DNA of 64,000 bases from Betaproteobacteria bacterium UKL13-2 (GCA_001602455.1 CP012157.1:1793733-1857732); one strand, 5' to 3'; numbered from the stretch's first letter, positions 1 to 9,743 are shown. Made by a program: numbers and translations. Notes: generated from the sequence alone by a model not told the origin.

Positions 1-1167
1 AACACAACCCAGCAGCAGGTAGGCGTTCGGTGCGCCGATTTGGCTTGCAGTCCATCCCGCAAAGGCATGGCCCAACGGCGCACCACCGGCAAAAAAAGTC
101 GAGTACACCGACACCACGCGCCCGCGTTTATCGTCGTCCACCACGGTTTGGATGATGGTGTTCACGGTCGCAGAGGTGCCCATTAGCCCCATGCCGACCA
201 AGGCCATGCCGATAATCGACATCGTGGTGTTTTGCATGCTGGCGAATAGCGAAAAAATCATCGCACCTACCGCAGCGATGCTTGCGGTAATTGCAACCCA
301 ACGCGACAGCCCGCGCACGTTTTCGCGCCGCGCTAACAGGATGGCGCCGGTCAGCGCACCGATACCCACCGCGCTCACAAAAATGCCGTGCAACTCGGCA
401 CCTTTGCCGAAGGTTTCCACGGCGATGGCCGGCATTAAGATCGAATACGGGTTGATGGCAAAACTGACCAGGCCGACGATCAATACCAGCGGCAGGATGA
501 TTGGGCTGGTGAGTGCGATGCGCCAGCCTTCGATCAAGTCGCGTGCGAGGGATTGTCCGGTGGAAATCCGCCCGCTTGCGCTGGGCTTGATGCGTGTTAG
601 TTGGTACACCACAGCAAGATACGATACCGCATTGATGCCGAAGCACGCCGCCTCACCTACCGCCGCAATCACGAGGCCGCCGATAGCCGGGCCGATCAAT
701 CGCGTGGCGTTGATGTTGGCGGAGTTGAGTGCGATCGCGTTGGGTAAGTGGGCACGCTGTTCGACCAGTTGCACAAAGAACGCGTGGCGTGTGGTGACTT
801 CGAGCGCACTCAGTACACCTTGCATAAAGGCAAACGCGCCGAGCAGATTGACGGTCATATGCCCGGTGTAGGTCATTGTGGCGAGTGCCAAGGCATGCAC
901 AAACAAAATTGATTGCACCACGATCAGCAGCTTGCGACGACTCACGCGGTCGGAGAGCGCACCGGCGATGGGCGTGACGAACAAAAAGGGAATCAACGCG
1001 AGAAAACCAATCGTGCCGGTCGCGGCAGTGGAATTGGTCAGCCGATAGGCGAGCCACATAATGGCCACCGACTGCATCCACGAACCGAGTTGCGAGACGG
1101 TCTGGCCGAAGTAGTAGCGCCTAAAGTTGGTCGAACGAAGGGCGCGCAACGCATAGGGAAGGTGCAT
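1..1167 (-). CDS. MFS transporter (partial, 3' end outside window)
   Basis: This gene reads on the minus strand from the ATG at 1167 and stays open for 389 codons to the window edge, so the C-terminus is missing. The protein starts MHLPYALRALRSTNFRRYYF and continues with GSWMQSVAIMWLAYRLT. It has the loop 2-3 signature GALSDRVSRRK and many hydrophobic helices. This is the layout of the MFS_3 / EntS-like exporter group (inner membrane, proton-driven efflux). The substrate cannot be told. It lies 31 bases downstream of valS on the same strand and could be read through from that operon. An open frame on the opposite strand covers it but has no membrane-protein character. Confidence 0.8.
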   Translation of the reverse strand, partial: MHLPYALRALRSTNFRRYYFGQTVSQLGSWMQSVAIMWLAYRLTNSTAATGTIGFLALIPFLFVTPIAGALSDRVSRRKLLIVVQSILFVHALALATMTYTGHMTVNLLGAFAFMQGVLSALEVTTRHAFFVQLVEQRAHLPNAIALNSANINATRLIGPAIGGLVIAAVGEAACFGINAVSYLAVVYQLTRIKPSASGRISTGQSLARDLIEGWRIALTSPIILPLVLIVGLVSFAINPYSILMPAIAVETFGKGAELHGIFVSAVGIGALTGAILLARRENVRGLSRWVAITASIAAVGAMIFSLFASMQNTTMSIIGMALVGMGLMGTSATVNTIIQTVVDDDKRGRVVSVYSTFFAGGAPLGHAFAGWTASQIGAPNAYLLLGCV

Positions 1168-1198
1168 TAGCGGCCGCCGCGTTGCGTCACCGCGGTGC

Positions 1199-4114
1199 TC
1201 ATTTGAGCTTTGCCAGTTGCGCTCGCATCGTTTCGGTTTTCTGCTTGAAGCCGGCTAAACGCTCGCGCTCTTGCGCCACCACGGCCGGTGGCGCTTTATC
1301 GGCAAACGCGGGGTTGCCCAGCTTGCCCTCGGCTTTACCAATTTCGGCGACGAGTTTCGCGATTTCTTTGGCCAGCCGTTCACGCTCGGCGGCGACGTTA
1401 ATTTCTACTTTCAGCATGACTCGCGCAGCGCCTGCGGCAGCCACCGGGGACGCCACGACGGCGTCACCGTCGGGTAGCTGCGGCACGAGCGAAATTTCAG
1501 ACAGGCGCGCCAGTGCTTGAATGTAGGGCAAAAATGCTTGGAGATGCCCGTCTTTGCTAGGGTTTGCAGATTTTTCTAAGTCGTCACTCGCAATAAACGC
1601 GGGCACCTTCTCAGCCGGCGAGAGCTGCATTTCGCTACGCAAGTTGCGGGTGGCGTTGGTGATCTCTTTTAGCTGATTGATGAAGCCTTCTGCGGCAGGA
1701 TCGATCTTCTCTGGCTGCGAAATCGGGTACGGTGCCAGCATGATCGATTTGCCTGTTTTTCCGGCCAACGGCGCAATTTTTTGCCACAACTCTTCTGTAA
1801 TGAATGGAATGATCGGGTGGGCCAGGCGCAGTGTGGTTTCGAGCACGCGGACGAGGGTACGGCGGGTGCCGCGTTGTTCGGCGTCATTGCCGCGCAGTTG
1901 TCCTTCATGCAATTGGACTTTCGCCAGCTCCAAGTACCAATCGCAATACTCATCCCACACAAACTTGTAGATGGCTGAGGAAACATGATCAAAGCGATAC
2001 TCGGCGAAACCTCTCGCCACGTCTGCTTCTGCGCGTTGCAATTGGCTAATGATCCATTTATCCGCGGGGGACAACGTGACGGGTAGCGATTCGTCCAAGC
2101 CGACGTCTTTGTTCTCAACATTCATCAGCACAAAGCGGGTGGCGTTCCACAGTTTGTTGCAGAAATTGCGATAACCCTCGCAACGGCTCAAATCAAAATT
2201 AAGCGTGAGCGACAGCGGGGCGAGTGAGGTAAACGTAAAGCGCAGCGCATCGGTGCCGTAGGCGGGGATGCCTTTCGGGAAGTTTTTCTTGATGTACTTC
2301 GCCGCTTTTTCTTTGTGTGCTTCGAGCATCAAGCCCTTGGTGGATTTTTCCAGTAGCGCGTCAAATTCGATACCGTCGATCAGGTCGAGCGGGTCGAGCG
2401 TATTGCCTTTCGACTTCGACATCTTGTTGCCTTCAGCATCCCGCACCATGGCGTTGATATAGACGTCCTTAAACGGCACTTTGTCTGTGAAGTGGAGCGT
2501 CATCATGATCATCCGGGCGACCCAGAAGAAAATGATGTCGTTGCCCGTGACCAACACACTGGAAGGCAAAAACGCCTGCATATCGGCGCGCGTTTTGGCG
2601 TCGTCATTGGGCCAGCCGAGGGTGGTGAACGGGAGAAGCGCAGAGGAAAACCAAGTGTCGAGTACGTCTGGGTCGCGCTTGACTGGTTTGCCGCCTGCCT
2701 TGGCTTGTGCTTCCGCTTCAGTTCGCACGACGTATACGTTGCCCGCGTCGTCATACCACGCCGGGATTTGATGCCCCCACCAGAGTTGGCGCGAGATACA
2801 CCAGTCTTGAATGTTGGTCAGCCAATGGTTGTAGGTCGCCGACCAATGATCGGGATAGAACCTGACTTCACCCGAGGCAACCGCACCAAGGCCGCGTTGA
2901 GCAAGACCATCCATTTTTACAAACCACTGATCTGTCAACATCGGCTCGATGATGGTATTGGTGCGGTCTGAACGCGGCACATTGAGTTTGTGTTTTTTCT
3001 CCGAGACGAGTGCGCCGAGTGCTTCGAGGTCTTTGAGTACTTGTTTGCGTGCGTCGAAGCGATCGAGGCCACGGTAGGCGATTGGTGCGGCGTCGCTGAT
3101 TTTGGCGTCGAGCGTCAATATGCTGATGGATTCAAGCTGGTGCCGCAGTCCGATCTGAAAGTCGTTGGTGTCATGGGCGGGGGTGATCTTCACGCAACCA
3201 GTGCCGAAGGCTTTGTCCACGTACGCATCGGCAATGATAGGAATCAAACGCGCCGATAGTGGCAACTTCAGTTGTTTGCCGACAAATGTTTGATAACGCT
3301 CGTCATCGGGGTGCACCGCCACTGCCACGTCACCGAGCATCGTTTCAGGACGAGTAGTCGCGACCGTTAAACCCGTCACGCCATTGATGGGGCCGTCAGC
3401 AAACGGGTAGTGAATCTCCCAGAGCTTGCCGTCTTCCTCTTGGTTGATAACTTCTAAATCGGATACCGCCGTGCCGAGCACCGGGTCCCAACTGACCAGG
3501 CGTTTACCGCGATAGATGAGGCCTTGCTCGTGTAATTTCACAAACACTTCCACGACAGCGGCGGACATCTTTTCGTCCATCGTGAAGTAACCGGCTTGGC
3601 CCCCTTCGGTGTCGGCATATTCCCAGTTGGCCGAGTCACCGAGTCGGCGCATCTGACGGGTGATGGTCGAGCCAGATTCGCGTTTCCAGTCCCACACACG
3701 ATCAAGAAACTTCTCGCGCCCTAACTCGTGGCGCGTTTTGCCTTCCGCTTGCAATTGGCGTTCGACGACGATCTGGGTCGCGATGCCGGCGTGGTCGGTT
3801 CCTACGATCCAATTGGTGTTGTGGCCGCGCATACGGTGATACCGAACGAGCGAGTCCATCAAGGTCTGTTGGAATGCGTGCCCCATGTGCAATGTTCCCG
3901 TGACGTTGGGCGGGGGGAGTTGGATTGAGTAACTTGCGCCGTCGACATTCGGCTTGTGCCGGAAGTAGCCGCTACTTTCCCACACGGGGTACCAACACGC
4001 TTCAATGGCCTTGGGGTCGAATGACTTGGCGAGTTCGCTGGCGGCGTTGGTGGTATCGGTGGTGTTGCCGGTGCTGGTGCTGATGCTGGTAGTAATGGAT
4101 GGCGCGTCGTTCAT
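1199..4114 (-). CDS. valS: Valyl-tRNA synthetase
   Basis: This 971-residue class I aminoacyl-tRNA synthetase charges tRNA-Val in the cytoplasm. The HIGH motif appears as HMGH at residues 76-79, inside [15 protein letters not shown]. The KMSKS motif is present as NKMSKSKGN near residue 565. An editing domain lies between them, and the C-terminal 70 residues form the tRNA-binding coiled coil (rich in E, K and R). The length is close to the 951 of the E. coli enzyme, with about 30 extra Ser/Thr-rich residues at the N-terminus before the conserved start. It is part of the minus-strand run pepA, holC, small gene, valS, an arrangement common in Beta- and Gammaproteobacteria. Confidence 0.98.
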   Translation of the reverse strand: MNDAPSITTSISTSTGNTTDTTNAASELAKSFDPKAIEACWYPVWESSGYFRHKPNVDGASYSIQLPPPNVTGTLHMGHAFQQTLMDSLVRYHRMRGHNTNWIVGTDHAGIATQIVVERQLQAEGKTRHELGREKFLDRVWDWKRESGSTITRQMRRLGDSANWEYADTEGGQAGYFTMDEKMSAAVVEVFVKLHEQGLIYRGKRLVSWDPVLGTAVSDLEVINQEEDGKLWEIHYPFADGPINGVTGLTVATTRPETMLGDVAVAVHPDDERYQTFVGKQLKLPLSARLIPIIADAYVDKAFGTGCVKITPAHDTNDFQIGLRHQLESISILTLDAKISDAAPIAYRGLDRFDARKQVLKDLEALGALVSEKKHKLNVPRSDRTNTIIEPMLTDQWFVKMDGLAQRGLGAVASGEVRFYPDHWSATYNHWLTNIQDWCISRQLWWGHQIPAWYDDAGNVYVVRTEAEAQAKAGGKPVKRDPDVLDTWFSSALLPFTTLGWPNDDAKTRADMQAFLPSSVLVTGNDIIFFWVARMIMMTLHFTDKVPFKDVYINAMVRDAEGNKMSKSKGNTLDPLDLIDGIEFDALLEKSTKGLMLEAHKEKAAKYIKKNFPKGIPAYGTDALRFTFTSLAPLSLTLNFDLSRCEGYRNFCNKLWNATRFVLMNVENKDVGLDESLPVTLSPADKWIISQLQRAEADVARGFAEYRFDHVSSAIYKFVWDEYCDWYLELAKVQLHEGQLRGNDAEQRGTRRTLVRVLETTLRLAHPIIPFITEELWQKIAPLAGKTGKSIMLAPYPISQPEKIDPAAEGFINQLKEITNATRNLRSEMQLSPAEKVPAFIASDDLEKSANPSKDGHLQAFLPYIQALARLSEISLVPQLPDGDAVVASPVAAAGAARVMLKVEINVAAERERLAKEIAKLVAEIGKAEGKLGNPAFADKAPPAVVAQERERLAGFKQKTETMRAQLAKLK

Positions 4115-4213
4115 GATGTCTTTGTGGCGCGACGCATCAATATCGACGTCACACGGTGGGGGCTAAAAGGAGTTTATGCAAATGACCGTTTAGGCCAATA
4201 ACAAGTTAGGCGA

Positions 4214-4642
4214 TTACGTGCGGCGTAATCGATCGGCCAGTGCGGCATTGACAACGTCGCCAATGTCGTTTGCAATGTCAAGCTTCATATCGGTGAGCAC
4301 ATGCGTCACGGCCGCGTTGATTTGTGACTGAAGATGTTCATGAAGACGTGCTTTGAGACTGGTTGCCAGTTCGGCGTCGATTCGCTGAGAAACTCGCGCC
4401 AAAATCTCTTGCGATAACGCATCAATATCGTCGTCCGAGAGCGACGCCAGCACATCGGTAGGCGCTGGGCTTAGGGTGTGGAGCGGCGACGGATTGCGAG
4501 GAGACCAAGCGGGCGCGTCGATGAGATCGGTCAACACGGGAATGTTGCGTGCGTCCGCAGCGGTGGCGTCCCCCGCGTTGCGCTTCGCGATGAGCGCGTC
4601 AACTTTACTTGCGAGTGCGTCTGCTTGATCGTCGTGATTCAC
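4214..4642 (-). CDS. Conserved hypothetical protein between holC and valS
   Basis: The protein has 142 residues, is acidic and Ala/Asp-rich, and is predicted to be soluble. The N-terminal half is low in structure and contains Pro-rich stretches around residues 35-60. The C-terminal half, about residues 65-140, looks helical and amphipathic, with regularly spaced Leu, Ile and Val. I see no catalytic motif, signal peptide or membrane segment. Its position between holC and valS, with gaps of 45 and 99 bases, argues for co-transcription. Similar small proteins occupy this slot in other betaproteobacteria. I cannot assign a function. Confidence 0.65.
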   Translation of the reverse strand: MNHDDQADALASKVDALIAKRNAGDATAADARNIPVLTDLIDAPAWSPRNPSPLHTLSPAPTDVLASLSDDDIDALSQEILARVSQRIDAELATSLKARLHEHLQSQINAAVTHVLTDMKLDIANDIGDVVNAALADRLRRT

Positions 4643-4687
4643 GGCTGCCTTTGCTGGGGTCGATGATAAAGATTGAATGACGCGAGG

Positions 4688-5122
4688 TCATTTTGCCGCA
4701 CTCGCCGTGCCCATATCCTGTCTCTGAATTTCAAAGCCACGCGACTTGTAGAACTCGTAGCGCTCGCGAGCCCGCAGGCGGTCCGCCTCGTCGGTCGATA
4801 CCACTTCCCGCAGATATTCAAAGCGTGTGAAATAGGGCGGAGGCTCGTCGGCTAAGTTCAAGAGGGCGTCATGGTGGGGGAGTTCCGAGGCGGCATTCGC
4901 AATGACAATGGGGGTGGCCTTAGCGAGCGGGTGGTCTGCCCGTACATGCGGCACAAACGATAGCGCCTCATAAGACCAAAGCAGGCGATCAAACGCCGCC
5001 GCACGCGCTTCATCCGGTGCATAGACGATGAGCTTCTTGCCTTGGTCTAACGCGCGCTTAGAGAGTCTGCAGGCAAAGTTCAAGCGACTATCGACATTAA
5101 AAAAAAACTTTACTTCCGTCAT
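4688..5122 (-). CDS. holC: DNA polymerase III subunit chi
   Basis: At 144 residues (E. coli chi has 147) it begins MTEVKFFFNV and has the chi pattern ACRLSKRALDQGKKLIVYA near residues 17-35. It also has LLWSYEALSFVPH and the block FTRFEYLREVVSTDEADRLRARERYEFYKSRG in the C-terminal half. Chi binds psi in the clamp loader and contacts SSB. The gene follows pepA, with 118 bases between them, and precedes the small gene and valS on the same strand, which is the classical order. Confidence 0.93.
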   Translation of the reverse strand: MTEVKFFFNVDSRLNFACRLSKRALDQGKKLIVYAPDEARAAAFDRLLWSYEALSFVPHVRADHPLAKATPIVIANAASELPHHDALLNLADEPPPYFTRFEYLREVVSTDEADRLRARERYEFYKSRGFEIQRQDMGTASAAK

Positions 5123-5240
5123 TTCACCTACCCTGTAAAACCGCCATTGCGGGCAAATCGCGTTGTCAGCAACGGTTCGCGTCGCTCACCGCGCATGATG
5201 CGCGGCGCTCCGTGGCAAGCTACGACCAACTTGGTGCCAA

Positions 5241-6725
5241 CTAAGCGCCAGCGCGTTTCAATAGGAACTTCGACAAAAGCGGAACCGGACGACCAGTCGC
5301 GCCTTTTTCCGCGCCTGACTTCCAGGCTGTACCAGCGATATCCAAGTGAGCCCATTTGTAGTTTTTGGTGAAGCGCGCCAAGAAACACGCCGCCGTAATC
5401 GCACCACCAGCGCGCCCGCCGCTGATGTTGGGGATGTCGGCGAAATTCGACTTGAGCATCTCGTCGTACTCTTCGCCCATCGGCAGGAGCCATGCCTTGT
5501 CGTGGGCGTGATTGCCCGCTTGGACAAGCTCCCAGCCGAGCTTGTCATCATTGGCAAAAAGACCGGTGGTGTGATGTCCCAGCGAAATGACCATGGCACC
5601 GGTCAGTGTTGCCGCGTCAACCACCACATCCGGCTTAAAACGCTCGGCGTAGGTCAACGCGTCACACAGGATTAAACGGCCTTCGGCATCGGTGTTGAGA
5701 ATTTCAACCGTTTGGCCAGACATCGATTTGACCACGTCACCCGGACGAGTCGCTTTGCCACCCGGCATGTTTTCGCAGGTTGGTACCAGCATGACGACGT
5801 TGAGTGGTAGTTTCATCATGCCGACCATCTTCATCGTGCCCAGCATCGAGCCCGCACCACACATGTCGTACTTCATTTCATCCATCTCGGCGGATGGTTT
5901 GATCGAGATGCCGCCGGTGTCGAATGTGATGCCTTTGCCCACCAGCACCACGGGCTTGTCGCCTTTTTTGCCGCCATTGTGCTCGAGCACGATGAATTTC
6001 GGCGGCTCGGCCGAGCCTTGCGAAACCGCGAGCAGGGTATTCATGCCCAGCTTGTGCATGTCCTTTTTCTCAAGGATGGTCAGCTTGAACTTGTAGTCCT
6101 TGGCGAGTTTTTTCGCCGTCTCAGCGAGGTAGGTTGGCGTGGCGATATTGGGCGGAAGGTTGCCAAGCTCCTTGGTGAGCTGCATCGCTTCACCGATGGC
6201 TTCACCTGTTTTGATCGCGGCCTTGACGGCTTTTTCGTCAATCTTTCCGTCAACATGGAAAATCACCGCTTTGCCGATATTCTTGCCATCCGATTTTTTG
6301 GTGGCGGTATAGCGGTATGCTGCATCGATTGCGGCGATCGCGGTCTGCTCAACCTTGTGCGCCATGTCATTCGCATACTTGGTGCTGAGTGTCACAGTGA
6401 CATCGGTAACGGCCGTGGATTTGAGCGCTTTGAACGCGGCATTGATTGCCTTGCAAAATACGTGGGCGTCGTAGGATTTTTCTGCGCCCAGACCGACCAG
6501 TAATACGCGCTTGGCGGCGATGCCGGCAACGCCGTGCAGGAGCAGGGTGCTACCGAGCTTGCCGGAGATGTCGCCGGCAGAGGCAGCGGCAGAAATTGTG
6601 CCCTTGGCCGCCTTATCAAGTTCAGCGGCCGCCGCAGCGGCGATTTTCTTTGTGTCCCAAATGCCGACTAGCACACAGTCAGTTTTAACTTGAGAGAGTG
6701 CACCTGCCTTTATGTTAAATTCCAC
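5241..6725 (-). CDS. pepA: Cytosol (leucyl) aminopeptidase, M17 family
   Basis: This is a 494-residue manganese/zinc-dependent aminopeptidase of the PepA family that removes N-terminal residues from peptides in the cytoplasm. The M17 signature NTDAEGRL is present near residues 342-349, and the metal- and substrate-binding stretch VGKGITFDTGGISIKPS precedes it. I chose the GTG at 6725 because an AAGGAG ribosome-binding site sits 6 bases upstream and the protein then starts MEFNIKAGALSQVKTDC, as in relatives. The frame is open for a further 58 codons to an ATG at 6899, but that extension is rich in Arg, Cys and Ser and has no family counterpart. It is divergent from lptF. Confidence 0.95.
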   Translation of the reverse strand: MEFNIKAGALSQVKTDCVLVGIWDTKKIAAAAAAELDKAAKGTISAAASAGDISGKLGSTLLLHGVAGIAAKRVLLVGLGAEKSYDAHVFCKAINAAFKALKSTAVTDVTVTLSTKYANDMAHKVEQTAIAAIDAAYRYTATKKSDGKNIGKAVIFHVDGKIDEKAVKAAIKTGEAIGEAMQLTKELGNLPPNIATPTYLAETAKKLAKDYKFKLTILEKKDMHKLGMNTLLAVSQGSAEPPKFIVLEHNGGKKGDKPVVLVGKGITFDTGGISIKPSAEMDEMKYDMCGAGSMLGTMKMVGMMKLPLNVVMLVPTCENMPGGKATRPGDVVKSMSGQTVEILNTDAEGRLILCDALTYAERFKPDVVVDAATLTGAMVISLGHHTTGLFANDDKLGWELVQAGNHAHDKAWLLPMGEEYDEMLKSNFADIPNISGGRAGGAITAACFLARFTKNYKWAHLDIAGTAWKSGAEKGATGRPVPLLSKFLLKRAGA

Positions 6726-6935
6726 CGCGTTCTCCTTGAGGTTCAAATGTAATCCAGTCTTGCTCGTCTTGGCGTCGAACTCGATGCGCATGCCACAACT
6801 GCAAACGGGGCGGGTGCGCTCGAATCGCGACGACCAACGTACTGGCAAAGTGAAATTATCGCTCGCACTACACATTCTCGTCAAAAACTCGCATCTCACT
6901 CAAAAATTGCGATCTAACAGGGGCTCCACCGCGCC

Positions 6936-8021
6936 GTGCAGATATTCCAACGTAGCGTGACTAAAGAATTCACCTCGGTCGGTGTGAGTGTGATCAGCGT
7001 ACTGCTGGCGATCATTGTCACCCACCAGTTGATCATGCTCCTTGGCCGGGCGGCCTCCGGCGTCGTTGAGCCCGAAGCGGTGATCGCGCTCATCGGATTT
7101 TGGCTACTTGCGTATCTGCCAGTGTTATTGGCGCTTGCACTTTTCATCTCCGTCTGGGTGGCATTGTCACGCAGCTACCGCGACAGCGAAATGCCGGTCT
7201 GGTTTTCGTCTGGACTCTCAATCCTGTCATGGGTAAGGCCGGTACTAAATTTCGGTGTGCCAATCGCCTTAGTGACGGCATTGTTGAGCACCGTCCTCAC
7301 GCCGTGGGCGTTTCGCGAGATGGCGGAGTACGAGCGGCTCTTGCGTAGCAAAGATGATGTCGCACGGATTGCGCCGGGTAGTTTCATCGAACCGCGTGGG
7401 TCGAACCGCGTGTTTTTTGTGGACAACACATCGGCCGACGCCAGCGTGGTCAATAACGTGTTTGTGCAGTACAACCAGAACGGTCGTTTTGGTGTCGTGG
7501 TGTCCGAAAAAGGGCGCACGGAATTCTCACCCGCGGGCGACAAGTTTCTCGTCCTCACTAATGGCCGACGCTATGAGGGGACGCCGGGGGCGCTCGATTT
7601 TCGCATCATCGATTTCGATACCCAAAAACTGCGAATCGAGGCGAAGGAAGAGCGTGCCGAAGCACCAACGAATAAGCAACTCCCAACGTGGACGCTGCTC
7701 ACCGAGCCGACGCCTGATCGGCTTGCTGAACTGCACTGGCGATTTGCACTGCCGATAGCCGCCGTCATTTTGTCGCTGCTGGCGATTCCATTGTCCTTCG
7801 TCAACCCGCGGTCTGGCACGTCTTGGAATGCTGTTTTCGCCTTGATTGTGTTCTTTTTGTACTACCACATGCTTTCTATTTTTCAAGGCTGGACGGCGCA
7901 AGGATACCTGCCGTCATGGGTGGGGTTGACGCCAGTCCACATTGGGATGGCGTCGATACTGGTGGTTTTGTTTTCTCGGCAACTCTTTGGGTTTCGCTGG
8001 CTCGCCTTCGCCAAGAGGTAG
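6936..8021 (+). CDS. lptF: LPS export permease LptF
   Basis: This 361-residue inner-membrane permease of the LptF/LptG family works in the LptB2FG ABC transporter, which extracts lipopolysaccharide for transport to the outer membrane. Three N-terminal helices (about residues 14-34, 47-75, 97-118) are followed by a periplasmic beta-jellyroll domain (about 130-265) and three C-terminal helices ending in LFGFRWLAFAKR. The start is GTG, giving MQIFQRSVTKEF as in other LptF proteins. It is divergent from pepA. Its usual partner lptG is absent downstream: a tRNA-Ser gene and an integrated island follow at once. Confidence 0.93.
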   Translation: MQIFQRSVTKEFTSVGVSVISVLLAIIVTHQLIMLLGRAASGVVEPEAVIALIGFWLLAYLPVLLALALFISVWVALSRSYRDSEMPVWFSSGLSILSWVRPVLNFGVPIALVTALLSTVLTPWAFREMAEYERLLRSKDDVARIAPGSFIEPRGSNRVFFVDNTSADASVVNNVFVQYNQNGRFGVVVSEKGRTEFSPAGDKFLVLTNGRRYEGTPGALDFRIIDFDTQKLRIEAKEERAEAPTNKQLPTWTLLTEPTPDRLAELHWRFALPIAAVILSLLAIPLSFVNPRSGTSWNAVFALIVFFLYYHMLSIFQGWTAQGYLPSWVGLTPVHIGMASILVVLFSRQLFGFRWLAFAKR

Positions 8022-8023
8022 TT

Positions 8024-8052
8024 TTGGATTGTGGCGTTGGCTGCGCTAAAAT
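8024..8052 (+). promoter_or_regulatory. Likely sigma-70 promoter of tRNA-Ser
   Basis: A TTGGAT -35 hexamer (8024-8029) and a TAAAAT -10 hexamer (8047-8052) are separated by 17 bases. The expected start of transcription falls about 8-9 bases before the tRNA. It lies right after the lptF stop codon. Confidence 0.55.
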
Positions 8053-8067
8053 GGCGGCTTGGTGTCA

Positions 8068-8158
8068 GGAGAGGTGGATGAGTGGTTTAAGTCACACGCC
8101 TGGAAAGCGTGCGTAGGTTCATAGCCTACCGCGGGTTCGAATCCCGCCTTCTCCGCCA
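8068..8158 (+). tRNA. tRNA-Ser (anticodon GGA)
   Basis: This is a class II tRNA of 91 bases including an encoded CCA. The acceptor strand GGAGAGG pairs with CTTCTCC, with one G-U pair. The anticodon stem CACGC/GCGTG carries the loop CTGGAAA with GGA at 8102-8104. There is a long variable arm, and the T-arm GCGGG-TTCGAAT-CCCGC is canonical. Its 3' end is the core of the att-like repeats of the adjacent island. Confidence 0.97.
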
Positions 8159-8159
8159 A
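8145..8159 (+). repeat. Left att-like site (tRNA-Ser 3' end)
   Basis: The 15 bases CGCCTTCTCCGCCAA at the tRNA 3' end recur with one mismatch at 13839-13853. An integrase fragment begins 184 bases downstream. This is the usual layout of a tyrosine-integrase island at a tRNA gene. Confidence 0.6.
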
Positions 8160-8202
8160 GTTGATGTCTCCAGAGGTCTCTGGCAGACTCATCGCATTAC
8201 GA

Positions 8203-8226
8203 AAAGCCCCGTCCTACGGGGCTTTG
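8203..8226 (+). terminator. Hairpin after tRNA-Ser
   Basis: AAAGCCCCG and CGGGGCTTT form a perfect 9-bp stem around a TCCTA loop, followed by a short T/G tract. It is likely to end the tRNA transcript, although it lies inside the island, downstream of the left att site. Confidence 0.6.
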
Positions 8227-8342
8227 TCGTCTCTACCGGTCTCAGATAGTCTCAGGCGGTCTCGCATACCTTGGGGGTATCGGCGGGGGTACGCTGACTC
8301 TTCTTTGGGGGTATTTTCCCCAGACGCAGAGGAAAAGTCCCG

Positions 8343-8726
8343 ATGAACCTATCAGACGCCGCAATTCGGAGGGCTAAGACCCCCTCCAAGCCGACTAAAT
8401 TGTCGGATGGGCTTGGCCTATATCTTTATATGACGCCCGCCGGTGGAAAGCTTTGGCGTTTTAAGTACAGATTCCACGGTAAGGAAAAGGTGATGAGTTT
8501 CGGGGGATACCCGGACGTCCCACTTGCTGAGGCGCGAAATTTTCGAGATGCGGCGCGACGGCTCGTAGCTCGACAGCTCGATCCCATGGCGGTACGGAAG
8601 GAGCAGGAGGCGGCTGCGAGGTTTGCAATGTCGAACTCTTTCGCTGCGGTGGCAAGGCAGTGGTGGCACCATTGGAAAGCTGACCGTACGGAAAAACACA
8701 CGCAGTCAGTTCTAATCGACGCTTAG
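8343..8726 (+). pseudogene. Truncated tyrosine integrase (N-terminal arm-binding domain only)
   Basis: Its 127 residues match the N-terminal Arm-DNA-binding domain (DUF4102 type) of P4-like island integrases. It starts MNLSDAAIRRAK, then LSDGLGLYLYMTPAGGKLWRF, YRFHGKEKVMSFGGYPDVPLAEAR and the linker ARRLVARQLDP. Full-length relatives have about 400 residues. The central domain and the catalytic R-H-R-Y domain are gone, and the frame ends just after the start of the core-binding domain (AVARQWWHHWKADRTEKH). It should be unable to recombine. It once mobilised the island beside tRNA-Ser. Confidence 0.85.
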
Positions 8727-8788
8727 TACGGCACATCGCCTGGAAAGGGCAGCGCGAGATCAACTTTTGTGTTTTGCGCGGGTAGGTC

Positions 8789-9526
8789 ATGGCGATTGAA
8801 CTCTTTGATAAGGCGCAGTCACTGAGTTTGCTACTTATCTCAAGAGCAACTGGAAAGGACGCCGACGATTCCGCTTACAAGAGCATGCGCGCCGAATTGA
8901 TCGCCATTCCGCGCTTGAAGACTTACCTCCCGGAGTCCGTTCGCATCTGCCGAAGTCTTGATGAATTTTGGGAGTTCATCAAACCCAAATTCAAGCATTA
9001 CGCCGAACGAAAATCATACATTCGCAGCGATTTTGAGCCGCTGCTTCAAACATTGGAGATGGAGGCGAGTTCGCCGGGAGATGCTGGCATGTCCGCCATC
9101 ATGATGGCCATGGATAGTGGATATGTGCAGGAAACATGGCGAAAAGCACTGGACCGCCGCGCCACAGACGCAGAGGGCGCGATAACCGCTGCGAGAACGC
9201 TGCTTGAAACGGTCTGTAAGCACATTTTAGATTCGGCAGGCGAGTCCTATGACGATGCTGCCGAGCTGCCAAAACTCTATTCGCAGACGGCGACCCATCT
9301 AAACTTGTCTCCAAGCCAACACTCCGAGCAGCTTTTCAAACAGGTTCTAGGCGGTTGCCAGACCGTGGTCGCCGGGCTCGGCGCGATTCGCAATCGGCAT
9401 AGCGATGCGCATGGCAAAGGATCTTCGGGGCTGAAGCCCGCTCCCAGGCATGCGGAACTTGCTGTGAATCTCGCGGGAGCGATGGCGACCTTTCTTTTGC
9501 AAACTTGGGAAGCGCGACGCAAATGA
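8789..9526 (+). CDS. Abortive-infection family protein (Abi_C domain)
   Basis: This 245-residue soluble protein carries the C-terminal Abi_C type domain seen in AbiJ-like and related phage-exclusion proteins. The helical stretch AITAARTLLETVCKHILD (about residues 130-147) and the motif GAIRNRHSDAHGKG (about 200-213) are diagnostic. The N-terminal half is helical and unassigned. In other genomes such genes sit inside type I restriction-modification operons just upstream of hsdR. Here too the stop codon overlaps (ATGA at 9523) the start of an hsdR-like fragment. The hsdM and hsdS genes expected further upstream are missing, replaced by the integrase stub. Confidence 0.75.
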   Translation: MAIELFDKAQSLSLLLISRATGKDADDSAYKSMRAELIAIPRLKTYLPESVRICRSLDEFWEFIKPKFKHYAERKSYIRSDFEPLLQTLEMEASSPGDAGMSAIMMAMDSGYVQETWRKALDRRATDAEGAITAARTLLETVCKHILDSAGESYDDAAELPKLYSQTATHLNLSPSQHSEQLFKQVLGGCQTVVAGLGAIRNRHSDAHGKGSSGLKPAPRHAELAVNLAGAMATFLLQTWEARRK

Positions 9527-9708
9527 ACCACGCCTACTCGGAAGACCGTCTCGTAGAGCTCCCTGTAAGTGGGTGGTTTGCCACCGTCGCAGCCCTTGCG
9601 CCTGCTTCAGCTATTGCTGGAGTCCCACAGGTGGTTGGGGCATGTGGCGGCGCGCGGTGGAGCCCCGATATTAGCTTTTTGCTTTCTTTTTCTACCAAGA
9701 AAAAGTAG
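9523..9708 (+). pseudogene. Residual 5' end of an hsdR-like gene
   Basis: The frame starts at ATG 9523, overlapping the preceding stop by 4 bases. It encodes MNHAYSEDRLVELPVSGWFA and then unrelated residues up to TAG at 9706. The first 20 residues match the beginning of the HsdR protein encoded at 11350 (MSYTEDSLVEQPAIGLFA), including the same ATGA overlap with the upstream gene. I read this as the left-over start of hsdR, cut off when the AbiE pair entered. The remaining 40 residues have no recognisable origin. Confidence 0.6.
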
Positions 9709-9723
9709 TATGTTTTTCTTGGT
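9694..9723. promoter_or_regulatory. Perfect inverted repeat upstream of the AbiE pair (probable operator)
   Basis: ACCAAGAAAAA (9694-9704) and TTTTTCTTGGT (9713-9723) form an 11-bp perfect inverted repeat with an 8-base spacer. It ends 20 bases before the antitoxin start. AbiEi-type antitoxins are winged-helix proteins that bind inverted repeats in their own promoter, so autoregulation is the likely role (inference). Confidence 0.6.
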
Positions 9724-9743
9724 AAATAAATCGGTAAAAGAGC

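Noticed and set aside
152-871. 239-codon plus-strand frame
   Set aside because: It is opposite the MFS transporter, whose helices and loop motif are clear. The plus-strand product has no family character.
6726-6899. 58-residue N-terminal extension of PepA from ATG 6899
   Set aside because: A GTG with AAGGAG spacing gives the family N-terminus. The extension has no homologous character.
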